Shown here: one piece after another, positions 30,209 to 37,915 of the stretch
How positions within the stretch are numbered: the first letter of the stretch is position 1
How the letters are laid out: every line of letters starts with the position of its first letter
Program-made: the position numbers and the translations under genes
The notes under the pieces: generated by a model
What the model was told of the DNA's origin: nothing
What the model saw: only the letters and a program-made list of their open reading frames with translations
The model's database searches: none
Assembly: GCA_964606295.1 (NCBI GenBank)
Contig: CAZSFR010000004.1
Coordinates: 1-37,915, forward strand
Source of the DNA: JAGOPB01 sp964606295
Lineage (GTDB): Bacteria > Patescibacteriota > Minisyncoccia > Phycocordibacterales > UBA9973
Direction: 5' to 3'
DNA length: 37,915 bases

Positions 30209-31951
30209 ATGGAAAAAGACAAATTGGCTCATATCCGCCATACATTGGCTCACCTTTTGGCACAAGCAGTCAAAGGACACTATCCTGACGCACACCTTAC
30301 CCTCGGACCTGCAATAGACGACGGTTTCTACTACGATATCGATTTTCCTAACGAAAAACCAGGTGAGGAAACGCTTTCAAAAATCGAGAAAACCATGCGA
30401 AAAAATCTTCCAGCGTGGAAAGAATTTACGCACAAGGAAGTAACCAAAGAGGAAGCAGACGAAATGTTTGCCGGAAATACGTTCAAGCTCGAACTCATAA
30501 ACGAAATCAGAGATCGTGGAGAAACTATAACAGTCTACACCTGTGGAGGTTTCACCGATCTTTGTCGTGGCGGACACGTTGAGAATCCAGCGAAAGAAAT
30601 CGCTCCAGACTCTTTCAAACTCGACCGTATCGCAGGAGCATATTGGAGAGGCGATGAAAAAAATCCCATGCTCACCCGGATCTACGGACTCGCGTTCGAA
30701 TCAAAAGACAAACTCGATGCCTATATTCTGCAGCGCGAAGAAGCAAAAGCGCGCGACCACAAGAAACTCGGCAAAGAACTCGATCTCTTCACCTTTTCAG
30801 AACTTGTCGGCTCAGGACTCCCACTTTGGACACCAAAAGGGACATTGTTACGCGATCTTCTAGATGGTTTTGTCTGGGAACTTCGGCAGAAAGTCGGTTA
30901 TGAGAGAGTGGACATACCCCACATCACAAAAAAGGAACTCTACGAGAAAAGTGGACACTGGGACAAATTCAAAGATGACCTCTTCCGCATTACGACTCGC
31001 GAAGGACATGAGTTCGCTATGAAGCCGATGAACTGCCCGCATCACACGCAGATATTTGCCCGCAAGCAGTGGAGCTACCGGGAAATGCCCGAGCGCTATG
31101 CATCGACGACCAAAGTGTACCGCGACGAGCAATCAGGTGAACTTGCAGGACTTTCTCGTGTCCGCTCGATTACGCAGGATGACGCGCATGTCTTTTGTCG
31201 CACAAACCAAGTTGAAGAAGAGATTGGAAAGATATATGACATAGTAAAAACTTTCTATGGCACCTTCGGATTCACTCTACTACCACGCCTCTCACTGCAC
31301 GATCCAAAAAATATGTCTGCATATTTGGGCACAGAAGATGTATGGCTTTCTGCAGAAGAAGAACTTCGCAATATGATAAAAGAAAAAGGTGAAACGCCAA
31401 TAGAAGTAATCGGCGAAGCAGCATTTTATGGTCCGAAAATCGATTTCATGGCGAAGGACTCGATCGGACGAGAATGGCAAGTTGCAACGATCCAGCTCGA
31501 CTCCAACATGCCAGAGCGGTTTGACCTCTACTGCATCAATGAAGAAGGCAAGCAGGAGCGCATCGTCATGATACACGCAGCTATTATGGGTTCCATTGAG
31601 AGATTTATGTCAGTCCTCATCGAGCACTTCGCAGGTAACTTCCCTACCTGGCTCGCACCCGTCCAAGTGGCGATCGTGCAGGTGAGGGAAAACCATGCTG
31701 ACTACGCAAAAAGTATTGAATCAGAATTGAATAAGGAATTCATCCGCACAGAAATGTTTGACGCGGATACGAGCCTCGGCAAACGTATCCATGCAGGTAA
31801 AGCGACGCGTGCACCATATGTCATCGTACTTGGTGACAAAGAAGTGACGGCACATACCCTTACTGTAGAAAAAAGAGACGGAACAAAAGAAGAAGTTGCG
31901 CTAGATATATTTATTGAAAATATTCTCAAAGAAATAAAAAGCAAATCATAA
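30209..31951 (+). CDS. thrS: Threonyl-tRNA synthetase lacking the TGS domain
   Basis: 580 residues against about 640; it begins directly in the editing domain (HIRHTLAHLLAQAV) and so lacks the N-terminal TGS domain. Editing residues include the early His motif and YTCGGFTDLCRGGHVE. The class II core has the zinc site MKPMNCPHH, motif 2 (TKVYRDEQSGELAGLSRVRSITQDDAHVF), and motif 3 (HAAIMGSIERFMSVLIEH). The anticodon-binding domain is C-terminal (APVQVAIVQVRENHADYA...). It charges tRNA-Thr and can still edit mis-made Ser-tRNA. It ends at a shared terminator. Confidence 0.97.
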   Translation: MEKDKLAHIRHTLAHLLAQAVKGHYPDAHLTLGPAIDDGFYYDIDFPNEKPGEETLSKIEKTMRKNLPAWKEFTHKEVTKEEADEMFAGNTFKLELINEIRDRGETITVYTCGGFTDLCRGGHVENPAKEIAPDSFKLDRIAGAYWRGDEKNPMLTRIYGLAFESKDKLDAYILQREEAKARDHKKLGKELDLFTFSELVGSGLPLWTPKGTLLRDLLDGFVWELRQKVGYERVDIPHITKKELYEKSGHWDKFKDDLFRITTREGHEFAMKPMNCPHHTQIFARKQWSYREMPERYASTTKVYRDEQSGELAGLSRVRSITQDDAHVFCRTNQVEEEIGKIYDIVKTFYGTFGFTLLPRLSLHDPKNMSAYLGTEDVWLSAEEELRNMIKEKGETPIEVIGEAAFYGPKIDFMAKDSIGREWQVATIQLDSNMPERFDLYCINEEGKQERIVMIHAAIMGSIERFMSVLIEHFAGNFPTWLAPVQVAIVQVRENHADYAKSIESELNKEFIRTEMFDADTSLGKRIHAGKATRAPYVIVLGDKEVTAHTLTVEKRDGTKEEVALDIFIENILKEIKSKS

Positions 31952-31958
31952 GAAAAGC

Positions 31959-31983
31959 AAAAAACCGCACATGCGGTTTTTTT
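31959..31983. terminator. Bidirectional terminator between thrS and gyrB
   Basis: CCGC/GCGG stem extended by A6/T6-7 runs on each side; it serves convergent thrS (plus) and gyrB (minus). Confidence 0.9.
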
Positions 31984-32001
31984 AGTTTGGCTAGAGCCTG
32001 A

Positions 32002-34089
32002 TTATATATCAATATCCGCAAGTCGTGCATTTGCCTGAATGAAGCTTTTGCGTGGTGCAACGTCCGAGCCCATCAACATATCAAAGACTTGGTTCGCCGC
32101 TTCCCCGTCATTTATAGACACCTGCTTCAAAATACGTCGCGAGGGATCCATAGTTGTCTCCCAAAGCTCATCCGAATTCATCTCTCCGAGACCTTTGTAG
32201 CGTTGCACATGGGTTTTCACAACTTTTGACTTTTCACCTTTGACTTTTGACTCTTCACCTTCTTCTGTCGTGGTTTCGTCTGCATCGCTTGCTTCATCCG
32301 ATTCTTCTATTTCCACAGAGTCGCTTCCAGTAAAACCGATCTTCTCTTCTTCTGTGTAAGCATAAAATATTTCCTTCCCGCGTTTCACTTTGTAGAGCGG
32401 TGGTTGCGCGATATAAATAAATCCTCCGTCGATAAGTGGGCGGAAATAGCGATATAAAAGTGTGAGGATGAGTGTACGAATGTGGGCACCGTCCACATCG
32501 GCGTCTGTTGCGATGATGATCTTGTGGTAGCGAAGTTTCGTTATATCAAATGTGTCTCCGATCGCTGTTCCCATTGCGATCACGAGATTTTTGATCTGTT
32601 CAGACGCGAGCATTTTGTCGAGACGAGCACGTTCGATGTTCAAGATTTTTCCACGAAGAGGCAGAATCGCTTGCGTCCTACGGTCACGTCCCATCTTTGC
32701 CGTACCTCCCGCAGAATCTCCCTCAACAATGAATATCTCACTTTCCTCTGCGCTCTTAGACTGACAATCTGCTAGCTTGCCCGGAAGTGTCATGCCTTCG
32801 AGAGCACCCTTTCTCAGCACTGAATCTTTCGCTGCTTTTGCTGCTTTACGAGCACGCACGGCAAGGAGAACCTTTTGGATTATGGCTCGTGCGTCGTCTG
32901 GGTTTTCTTCCAAGAATGAACTGAATGCATCTCCAAATATTGTTGCTACTGCTCCTTGAGCTTCAGGACTACCGAGTTTGCCTTTGGTCTGACCCTCAAA
33001 CTGAATCTCGCGAAGCTTCACAGATACGACAGCAGTCAATCCTTCGAGCACATCTTCACCAGTGAATCCTCCGTCAGCTTCTTTCACAATACTTCCCTTC
33101 TTTGCATAATTGTTCAAGACACGAGTGAGAGCCATTTTGAATCCCGTAATATGCGTTCCACCTTCTGGATTGTAAATATTGTTTGCGAATGCGCCAATCT
33201 TCGTCGAAATATCATCAACATACTGAAGAGCGATCTCTGTGCCGACGCCGTCAACTTCTCTTTCAACATAGAAAATAGTATCCTGAATTGCCTTTTGGTT
33301 TTTGTTGTAGAAACGCACAAGCGAGCGCAATCCGCCTTCGAAGTAAAACGTGATTGAAGGCAATTCTGCTTTTATGTCTCCAAACCAGAAATAATCATCG
33401 ATAGCTTTTCCCTTTGCAAGTCCTCCATCCCATTCTCTTGCATCGATGACAGTGATACGAAGACCTTTGACGAGATATGCTTGTTGACGCAAATGATTCA
33501 CTATAGTTTCGTAGGTAAAAACGAGGTCGCCAAAGATTTCTTTATCTGGTTCGAATGAAATGATGGTTCCGTTTGCTTTCGTCGCGCCAACTTTCTTCAC
33601 AGCACTTTTCTTTTTTCCCTGCGAATACTCTTGCACATACACTCCGCCATCTTTGTGAATCTCTGCTTTACACCAGATAGAAAGCGCATTGACGACTGAC
33701 GCACCAACGCCGTGGAGACCTCCAGAAACTTTATAACCACTATCCTCTCCACCAAATTTTCCTCCGGCGTGTAAAGTCGTCATAACTGTTTCGAGAGCAG
33801 ACACTTTCGTCTTCGGATGAATATCAACAGGAATACCACGACCGTTGTCTGAGACGCGAATCTTGTTTCCCGGAAGCAACACAACTTCGATACGATCACA
33901 AAATCCTCCCATCGCCTCGTCGCGTGAGTTGTCGAAAATCTCCCAGACAAGGTGGTGCATACCCTCAATACCTGTACCGCCGATGTACATTCCAGGTCGC
34001 TTACGAACTGGTTCTAGTCCTTCGAGGATGCTGATTTGCTCAGCTCCATACTTCCCTTTTTCATTTTTCTTACCTTGGTCTTTTGACAT
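32002..34089 (-). CDS. gyrB: DNA gyrase subunit B
   Basis: 695 residues. The GHKL ATPase has EIFDNSRDEAMGG (Asn/Asp), VSDNGRGIPVDIHP and VSGGLHGVGASVVNALS; the transducer follows. The TOPRIM domain has EIFIVEGDSAGGTAKMGRDRRTQAILPLRGKILN and IIIATDADVDGAHIR, and the tail QRYKGLGEMNSDELWETTMDP is GyrB/ParE. Gyrase is preferred over ParE by this tail, not proven. Residues of about 570-625 are an acidic stretch, and its end (EGEESKVKGEKSKVVK) is encoded by the AAGTTGAAAGT-like repeat, in frame. gyrA is not in the window. The start is at 34089, with an extended -10 box 37 nt upstream. Confidence 0.96.
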   Translation of the reverse strand: MSKDQGKKNEKGKYGAEQISILEGLEPVRKRPGMYIGGTGIEGMHHLVWEIFDNSRDEAMGGFCDRIEVVLLPGNKIRVSDNGRGIPVDIHPKTKVSALETVMTTLHAGGKFGGEDSGYKVSGGLHGVGASVVNALSIWCKAEIHKDGGVYVQEYSQGKKKSAVKKVGATKANGTIISFEPDKEIFGDLVFTYETIVNHLRQQAYLVKGLRITVIDAREWDGGLAKGKAIDDYFWFGDIKAELPSITFYFEGGLRSLVRFYNKNQKAIQDTIFYVEREVDGVGTEIALQYVDDISTKIGAFANNIYNPEGGTHITGFKMALTRVLNNYAKKGSIVKEADGGFTGEDVLEGLTAVVSVKLREIQFEGQTKGKLGSPEAQGAVATIFGDAFSSFLEENPDDARAIIQKVLLAVRARKAAKAAKDSVLRKGALEGMTLPGKLADCQSKSAEESEIFIVEGDSAGGTAKMGRDRRTQAILPLRGKILNIERARLDKMLASEQIKNLVIAMGTAIGDTFDITKLRYHKIIIATDADVDGAHIRTLILTLLYRYFRPLIDGGFIYIAQPPLYKVKRGKEIFYAYTEEEKIGFTGSDSVEIEESDEASDADETTTEEGEESKVKGEKSKVVKTHVQRYKGLGEMNSDELWETTMDPSRRILKQVSINDGEAANQVFDMLMGSDVAPRKSFIQANARLADIDI
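32218..32262. repeat. Repeat-derived in-frame insertion in gyrB
   Basis: Minus strand units AAAAGTCAAAGGTGAAAAGT with variants, encoding SKVKGEKSKV just before the conserved HVQRYKGLGEM block. Confidence 0.75.
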
Positions 34090-34126
34090 TAAAAAATAAG
34101 CATTTTCTGACTTTTAAGATGCACTA

Positions 34127-34135
34127 AGTATAGCA
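34127..34135 (-). promoter_or_regulatory. Extended -10 promoter of gyrB
   Basis: Minus strand TGC-TATACT; the upstream T run of the neighbouring terminator merges into it. Leader about 31 nt. Confidence 0.55.
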
Positions 34136-34161
34136 AAAAAGGGGCGATTTTGCACCCTTTA
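34135..34161 (-). terminator. Intrinsic terminator of the S74 surface protein gene
   Basis: Minus strand AAAGGG/CCCTTT stem around TGCAAAATCGC, then T6. It overlaps the gyrB promoter by one base. Confidence 0.8.
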
Positions 34162-34184
34162 CAAGAAGTATTTCCCGTCGTTAT

Positions 34185-35990
34185 TTACTGAGAAATCGCG
34201 CCATCATATGGAGCTTGGGTAGGTGGTATGCCGTCTAAATTTTCTTTTCCCGGGTCTGCGTTTTCGTCAGCTGGTAGTTCCACATCTGTACCGTCGAGAT
34301 CAATTTCTGGTGCAGGATCTGGAAGAGGAATGATATTATCTGGATTCTCTCCGCTTTCCGTATTTCCTTCTCCTGAAGGAATCTCTGCACCCCTATCAAG
34401 AAGTTGAATCAACTCTTGTTCCGTCACACATGTCTCACCCACACAGAGTTTATCTGTGTAAATTTCTCCTGCAAAGAATTTACCGATACCGTTTGTCGCA
34501 TCGGCAAACCATGTAATAAGTTTGTTCGTGAGTGAATTTTCATTTTCAAGATCAAGCGATGAAATATCTTCAACTTTAAGGTCAAGTTCCTGCACAGCTT
34601 TGACAATGAGTGGCGTGATCTTGCCATAGTCGACACTCCACATGCGTCCGTCGTCTGGAGCAAAGACTGCATCAGGAAAAATCTCACGTAGTTCTTGTGC
34701 GATGAATCCTGTGTAGACACGTCCTGTATCTTCTCCCTTGAATTTAAAATCATGCACTTGTATATCGAGAAGATCCTGAAGAGAATAATGCGTGTTGAGG
34801 ATATCGTCTTTCATCCTTCGATCGGAGCTCGTACCATAAGTCGTTGTTGTTCCGGAAAAAGTGATCTCTCCAACATCGGTGCCGTTACCATCATTGAATT
34901 GGATTAATGTACCGTCACCTGCATCCTGTCCGGATGCAACGAGTATGCCGAAACGGTTTGTTGCGTTGCCGTCGTTGAAGAAAGAGGCCGCGTATGAAGA
35001 AGCAGTGTCTGTCTCGACATCAAGCCGAAAGTCAGGAGTCGTATCTCCGATGCCAACGTTGCCGTTTGCATCTATCCGCAGTCGTTCGCTTCCCGCAGTG
35101 ACCAATCCTATTTGATTTGTTGTCGCACGATAGAGACCATTGTCTGTGTCTCCTATAAAACCAAATCCTGGAGTAGTAACCGAACCTGAACTTGCATTAA
35201 GTAACCCTCCGGCGGTAATTGAAGCAAGCGCACCTCCACCATTATCTACAACAGAAATCGCGGCTGCGGTCTGACTTGCTTTCAGACTTATCCACAGGGG
35301 TATAATAGTGGTCGCTCCAGCGTAGATGTTCATTTCTGTCGCATTAATCCCTGGCGACACGATAACATCAAGCACACTTCCTGATCCTCCAATGGACAAA
35401 TCTGTTCCTGTTGCATTAAGCATGCTTGTTCCCGCACCTTCAAAACTAAACAAACCGTCCTCGATGCTAAAAGTGTTCCCAGTACCCACAACAGATACGT
35501 CTCCAAATTCTATCAACTCATTTGTATCGAATTCAAATTGTCCTGCAGGTCCATCCCAACCAAAAACTCCTTTACTAATACTGTTGTCAATAAAATTGAT
35601 CTCTGCTGATTTAGCTGTCCCACCAGAGTTGAAGCTAAATGTAGCTCCAGCACCTGAACCAGTAATATCGAAAATAGTGTCAGGTGTTGTCGTCCCGATT
35701 CCTAGACGATTTGTTGTATCATCCCAAAAGAAATTTGTATTATCTTGTGCCAAAATACCTCCCGTACCTAAAAACAATATTGAACCGAGCGTTCCAGAAC
35801 CCACACCTCCACCTATTGAGATAGGAACGACAGAACAGTTTGCGTCACCCGGGGCACATGTGGGATCAAGTGTTTCGCCTGCAGTGTATTTTGAAACAGG
35901 TGGTGTGGCGTAGGCGCTGTACACAGCAGAAAGAAAAGCCACTGTCAAAAAAACAGCAAGAAACTGGACATTTTTCAATCTTTTCTTCAC
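34185..35990 (-). CDS. Secreted surface protein with C-terminal S74 self-cleaving chaperone
   Basis: 601 residues from a GTG at 35990: VKKRLKNVQFLAVFLTVAFLSA is a signal peptide, and TATACT lies exactly 6 nt upstream. The mature start (YATPPVSKYTAGETLDPTCAPGDANCSVV) is of a type that I associate with CPR surface proteins. The middle (about 50-395) is Gly/Ser/Thr-rich beta-repeat, as in fibre proteins. The peptidase S74 domain at about 400-500 has SSDRRMKDDI (Ser and Lys dyad) and YTGFIAQELREIFPDAV; in phage tailspikes it trimerises the fibre and cuts itself off. A Cys pair (CVGETC) and an acidic Pro-rich tail follow. Probably an adhesin-like fibre. It begins 25 nt after the pheT stop, and its promoter sits between them. 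Confidence 0.9.
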   Translation of the reverse strand: MKKRLKNVQFLAVFLTVAFLSAVYSAYATPPVSKYTAGETLDPTCAPGDANCSVVPISIGGGVGSGTLGSILFLGTGGILAQDNTNFFWDDTTNRLGIGTTTPDTIFDITGSGAGATFSFNSGGTAKSAEINFIDNSISKGVFGWDGPAGQFEFDTNELIEFGDVSVVGTGNTFSIEDGLFSFEGAGTSMLNATGTDLSIGGSGSVLDVIVSPGINATEMNIYAGATTIIPLWISLKASQTAAAISVVDNGGGALASITAGGLLNASSGSVTTPGFGFIGDTDNGLYRATTNQIGLVTAGSERLRIDANGNVGIGDTTPDFRLDVETDTASSYAASFFNDGNATNRFGILVASGQDAGDGTLIQFNDGNGTDVGEITFSGTTTTYGTSSDRRMKDDILNTHYSLQDLLDIQVHDFKFKGEDTGRVYTGFIAQELREIFPDAVFAPDDGRMWSVDYGKITPLIVKAVQELDLKVEDISSLDLENENSLTNKLITWFADATNGIGKFFAGEIYTDKLCVGETCVTEQELIQLLDRGAEIPSGEGNTESGENPDNIIPLPDPAPEIDLDGTDVELPADENADPGKENLDGIPPTQAPYDGAISQ

Positions 35991-35996
35991 CCCTTT

Positions 35997-36005
35997 AGTA
36001 TACCA
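35997..36005 (-). promoter_or_regulatory. Extended -10 promoter of the S74 protein
   Basis: Minus strand TGG-TATACT, then AAAGGG and the GTG at 35990; AAAGGG could alternatively act as a Shine-Dalgarno sequence if transcription starts upstream. Confidence 0.6.
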
Positions 36006-36015
36006 AATAATACCT

Positions 36016-37827
36016 CTAACGTATCCCCCAACCATCTTTTTTAACAGCAACGAGTATTGGCTCCATCGCATGACTCACTTCATTGTCCGTCAGAGTTCTG
36101 TCTTGAGATTGGAAAACTAGGCGGAAAGCGAGACTTTTCCTCCCATCCTTTTCAAATTCATCAAAAAGTGTTGGGCCTACAACAACCAAATCTCCAGCGT
36201 ATTCCTTTATAACTCTACACACTTTTTCACTTTCTACTTCTTGTGGTACCCAAATAGATATATCTCGAGTTATAAATGGAAATACAGACCACGGGGCGAA
36301 GCGCGCAGTTATGAGTTGCGAGTTGAAAGTTGTGAGTAATTCATCATACGAATTTCCTATTTCAATTCCTTTTGTAAATTCATCGAGTGTCACTTCTGTC
36401 ACTTCTTTTTTGTCAGCACATGCAACATGAGTTTCCTCAACACCAGTTTTTGGGTACACATTTCCAATTTCAAATATTTTTATTTCACTATCTCCAAGTA
36501 GTGGTGCATTCAATTTATTCATTTCATATGACACCTTGATTCCGTCAGTTAGATTTGTCCGCAGGGCCTCTTTGCCTTTTGCTCCATACGTTACATACAC
36601 CTCACCCTTTTTAGTAAAAGAATACGTCATCACTTCTCTGTATCCATCTTCAACCAGCTTTTTCTTTGCTGAAAGGATTTTGTAGAAAGTTTCATTTACT
36701 TTATGTTTGAAATCAATCTGTGGAAGTTCAGGTTTTACTTTGTCATATCCAATCACTCGTCCCACTTCTTCTACCAAGTCATGCCTTCCTGTGAGATCGA
36801 GACGAAGGAGTGGAACTGTGATTGTAAAATCTTCTTCGGACTTAGAATATTCAAATTTCATTCTCTTCCAAACATTTTCGATTTCTATATCTGAGAAATT
36901 TGATCCGAGTTTTTCGTTTATATATTTGGAATTTATTTCAATTGTATGCGGAGTTTCCCATTTTGCACGTCCAGGAAACACATCAACAATATCTTCGAAC
37001 TGCGCTTCCGGGCACATTTCCAGTATCGTAGCCGAAAGCTCTCGCATTGCATACTCTGCGCGTACCGGAGAAAGATCGTTCTCAAACCTCTTTGTCGCAT
37101 CAGTTTGGATTCCTGTTCGTTTTGCGGTCTTGCGGACAGACACTGGATCAAAGTTTGCAACCTCGAGGATTATTTCTGTAGTATTCTCATCCACCTCAGC
37201 ATATGTTCCACCTTTTACTCCAGCAATAGCAAGTGCAATACCCGACGCATCGGCAATCACCAAATCTTGCTCACTCAATTCTTTCTCTTCTCCACCAAGT
37301 ATTTTGATCTTGTTTCCGTTTTTGGCATTCGATATCTTGATTACGGTGCCAACTTTTTTCGCATCAAAAATATGTGTAGGATTACCACAATCAAACATAA
37401 CAATATTTGTCGCATCGACAATATTGTTTATGCTTCTCTGCCCTATTGATTCTAAGTGCTTTACTACCCAATCAGGCGATGGTCCGACTTTTATATTGCG
37501 AACAATTCGTCCCATGTATCTACGACATTTATTACTATCAATTTTGATTTCTAAAGATGACTGTTTCGACTCTGGAATCCTATAGAGCTCTACTGGACTT
37601 TTGTATTCAATATCGAGAAGTGCAGAAAGTTCTTGGGCAACACCTTGATGACTAAGTAGATCGTGTGCGCGATTTGGCAAGATATTGATGTCGAAGATAG
37701 TATTGCCATCTGGCAACTTATCCATACTTTCCACTTCACACAAATGAAAAGTAAAAACATCCCACAATTTTTCGGGTTCTGGAACTTCCGGTATATACCA
37801 CTTTAGCCAGTTGTAAGATATTTTCAT
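36016..37827 (-). CDS. pheT: Phenylalanyl-tRNA synthetase beta subunit (short form)
   Basis: 603 residues from ATG 37827 (MKISYNWLKWYIPEV). Compared with about 795 in E. coli, the EMAP-like tRNA-binding domain after the N-terminus is missing; the protein goes directly to the B3/B4 editing domain (MGRIVRNIKVGPSPDWVVKHLE...), then B5 (NEKLGSNFSDIEIENVWKRM), the inactive class II core, and the C-terminal anticodon-binding FDX-ACB domain (FAPWSVFPFITRDISIWVP...). Residues of about 497-506 (TTFNSQLITA), at the start of that last domain, are encoded by an AACTTTCAACT-type repeat. A -10 box 9 nt upstream fixes the start; pheS is not in the window. Confidence 0.95.
   Translation of the reverse strand: MKISYNWLKWYIPEVPEPEKLWDVFTFHLCEVESMDKLPDGNTIFDINILPNRAHDLLSHQGVAQELSALLDIEYKSPVELYRIPESKQSSLEIKIDSNKCRRYMGRIVRNIKVGPSPDWVVKHLESIGQRSINNIVDATNIVMFDCGNPTHIFDAKKVGTVIKISNAKNGNKIKILGGEEKELSEQDLVIADASGIALAIAGVKGGTYAEVDENTTEIILEVANFDPVSVRKTAKRTGIQTDATKRFENDLSPVRAEYAMRELSATILEMCPEAQFEDIVDVFPGRAKWETPHTIEINSKYINEKLGSNFSDIEIENVWKRMKFEYSKSEEDFTITVPLLRLDLTGRHDLVEEVGRVIGYDKVKPELPQIDFKHKVNETFYKILSAKKKLVEDGYREVMTYSFTKKGEVYVTYGAKGKEALRTNLTDGIKVSYEMNKLNAPLLGDSEIKIFEIGNVYPKTGVEETHVACADKKEVTEVTLDEFTKGIEIGNSYDELLTTFNSQLITARFAPWSVFPFITRDISIWVPQEVESEKVCRVIKEYAGDLVVVGPTLFDEFEKDGRKSLAFRLVFQSQDRTLTDNEVSHAMEPILVAVKKDGWGIR
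36308..36337. repeat. Repeat-derived stretch in pheT
   Basis: Minus strand CTCACAACTTTCAACTCGCA and onward, encoding TTFNSQLI between the core and the FDX-ACB domain; related to the AAGTTGAAAGT family. Confidence 0.65.
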
Positions 37828-37836
37828 ACAGTATCG

Positions 37837-37845
37837 ATAATACCA
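37837..37845 (-). promoter_or_regulatory. Extended -10 promoter of pheT
   Basis: Minus strand TGG-TATTAT, 9 nt, ATG at 37827. Confidence 0.6.
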
Positions 37846-37854
37846 AAAAAACAA

Positions 37855-37915
37855 TATTTTTTATAGTTTTATACCCTCCTGGCATCATTCCACCAAATAT
37901 GTGCAGCTCGTTACA
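37855..37915. other. Window edge upstream of pheT
   Basis: AT-rich, with a polyA/polyT patch around 37845-37870. A minus-strand gene could end here, but no end can be assigned from 61 bp. Confidence 0.3.

Overview
The window looks like a chromosomal segment of a Patescibacteria (CPR, Parcubacteria-like) genome. This is an inference from several signs: trimmed translation proteins (ThrS without a TGS domain, PheT of about 600 residues, a cysteine-free L32), a compact SMC, NusB fused to a Nudix-like domain, a surface protein whose mature start and S74 C-terminus look CPR-like, and very tight gene packing. TGA reads as a stop throughout (for example where the 5513-6052 and 6049-7734 genes overlap), so recoding of TGA is not indicated. 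I see no tRNA, rRNA, CRISPR array, transposase or phage module.

Layout. 1-7734 (minus strand) is accessory: four paralogous, very cysteine-rich proteins of about 560-585 residues, an ArsR-type repressor with identical 28-bp palindromes on both sides, and a small serine hydrolase. This is my best candidate for an undescribed system. 7721-8533 is truB, overlapping the last of these paralogues. 8558-9624 is a small island of two divergent secreted-protein genes (a signal-peptide protein and a lipoprotein) whose transcripts are nearly continuous chains of perfect stem-loops. 9655-12427 (minus) carries trmD, an HExxH protein, an MTH1-like Nudix hydrolase, a KH protein and rpsP. 12493-19975 (plus) carries RNase R, a three-enzyme envelope protein (L,D-transpeptidase, D,D-carboxypeptidase, CapA phosphoesterase) and a secreted glycosidase-esterase-Ig protein. 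20086-26343 (minus) holds a small membrane protein, smc, a four-helix-bundle gene, rnc, nusB-nudix, rpmF, an orphan and rnhB. Then come dnaE (plus), a small orphan behind an attenuator-like leader (minus), thrS (plus), gyrB, an S74 surface protein and pheT (all minus).

Expression signals fall into two classes. Most housekeeping genes have an extended -10 box (TGnTAnnnT) placed 6-9 nt before the start codon, which predicts leaderless mRNAs; this also decides several starts (rpsP, rnhB, dnaE, pheT and the S74 protein). Four small orphan genes (8615-9079, 9256-9564, 20086-20316, 29702-29989) instead have -35/-10 promoters with 17-bp spacing, structured or A-rich leaders and strong private terminators. 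A dispersed AAGTTGAAAGT-type repeat occurs between genes and also, in frame, inside trmD, gyrB and pheT.

Working together, the conserved genes cover RNA modification and decay (truB, trmD, rnr, rnc, nusB), ribosome parts (rpsP, rpmF), replication and chromosome structure (dnaE, gyrB, smc, rnhB), charging of tRNA (thrS, pheT) and the envelope. The accessory genes are unassigned.
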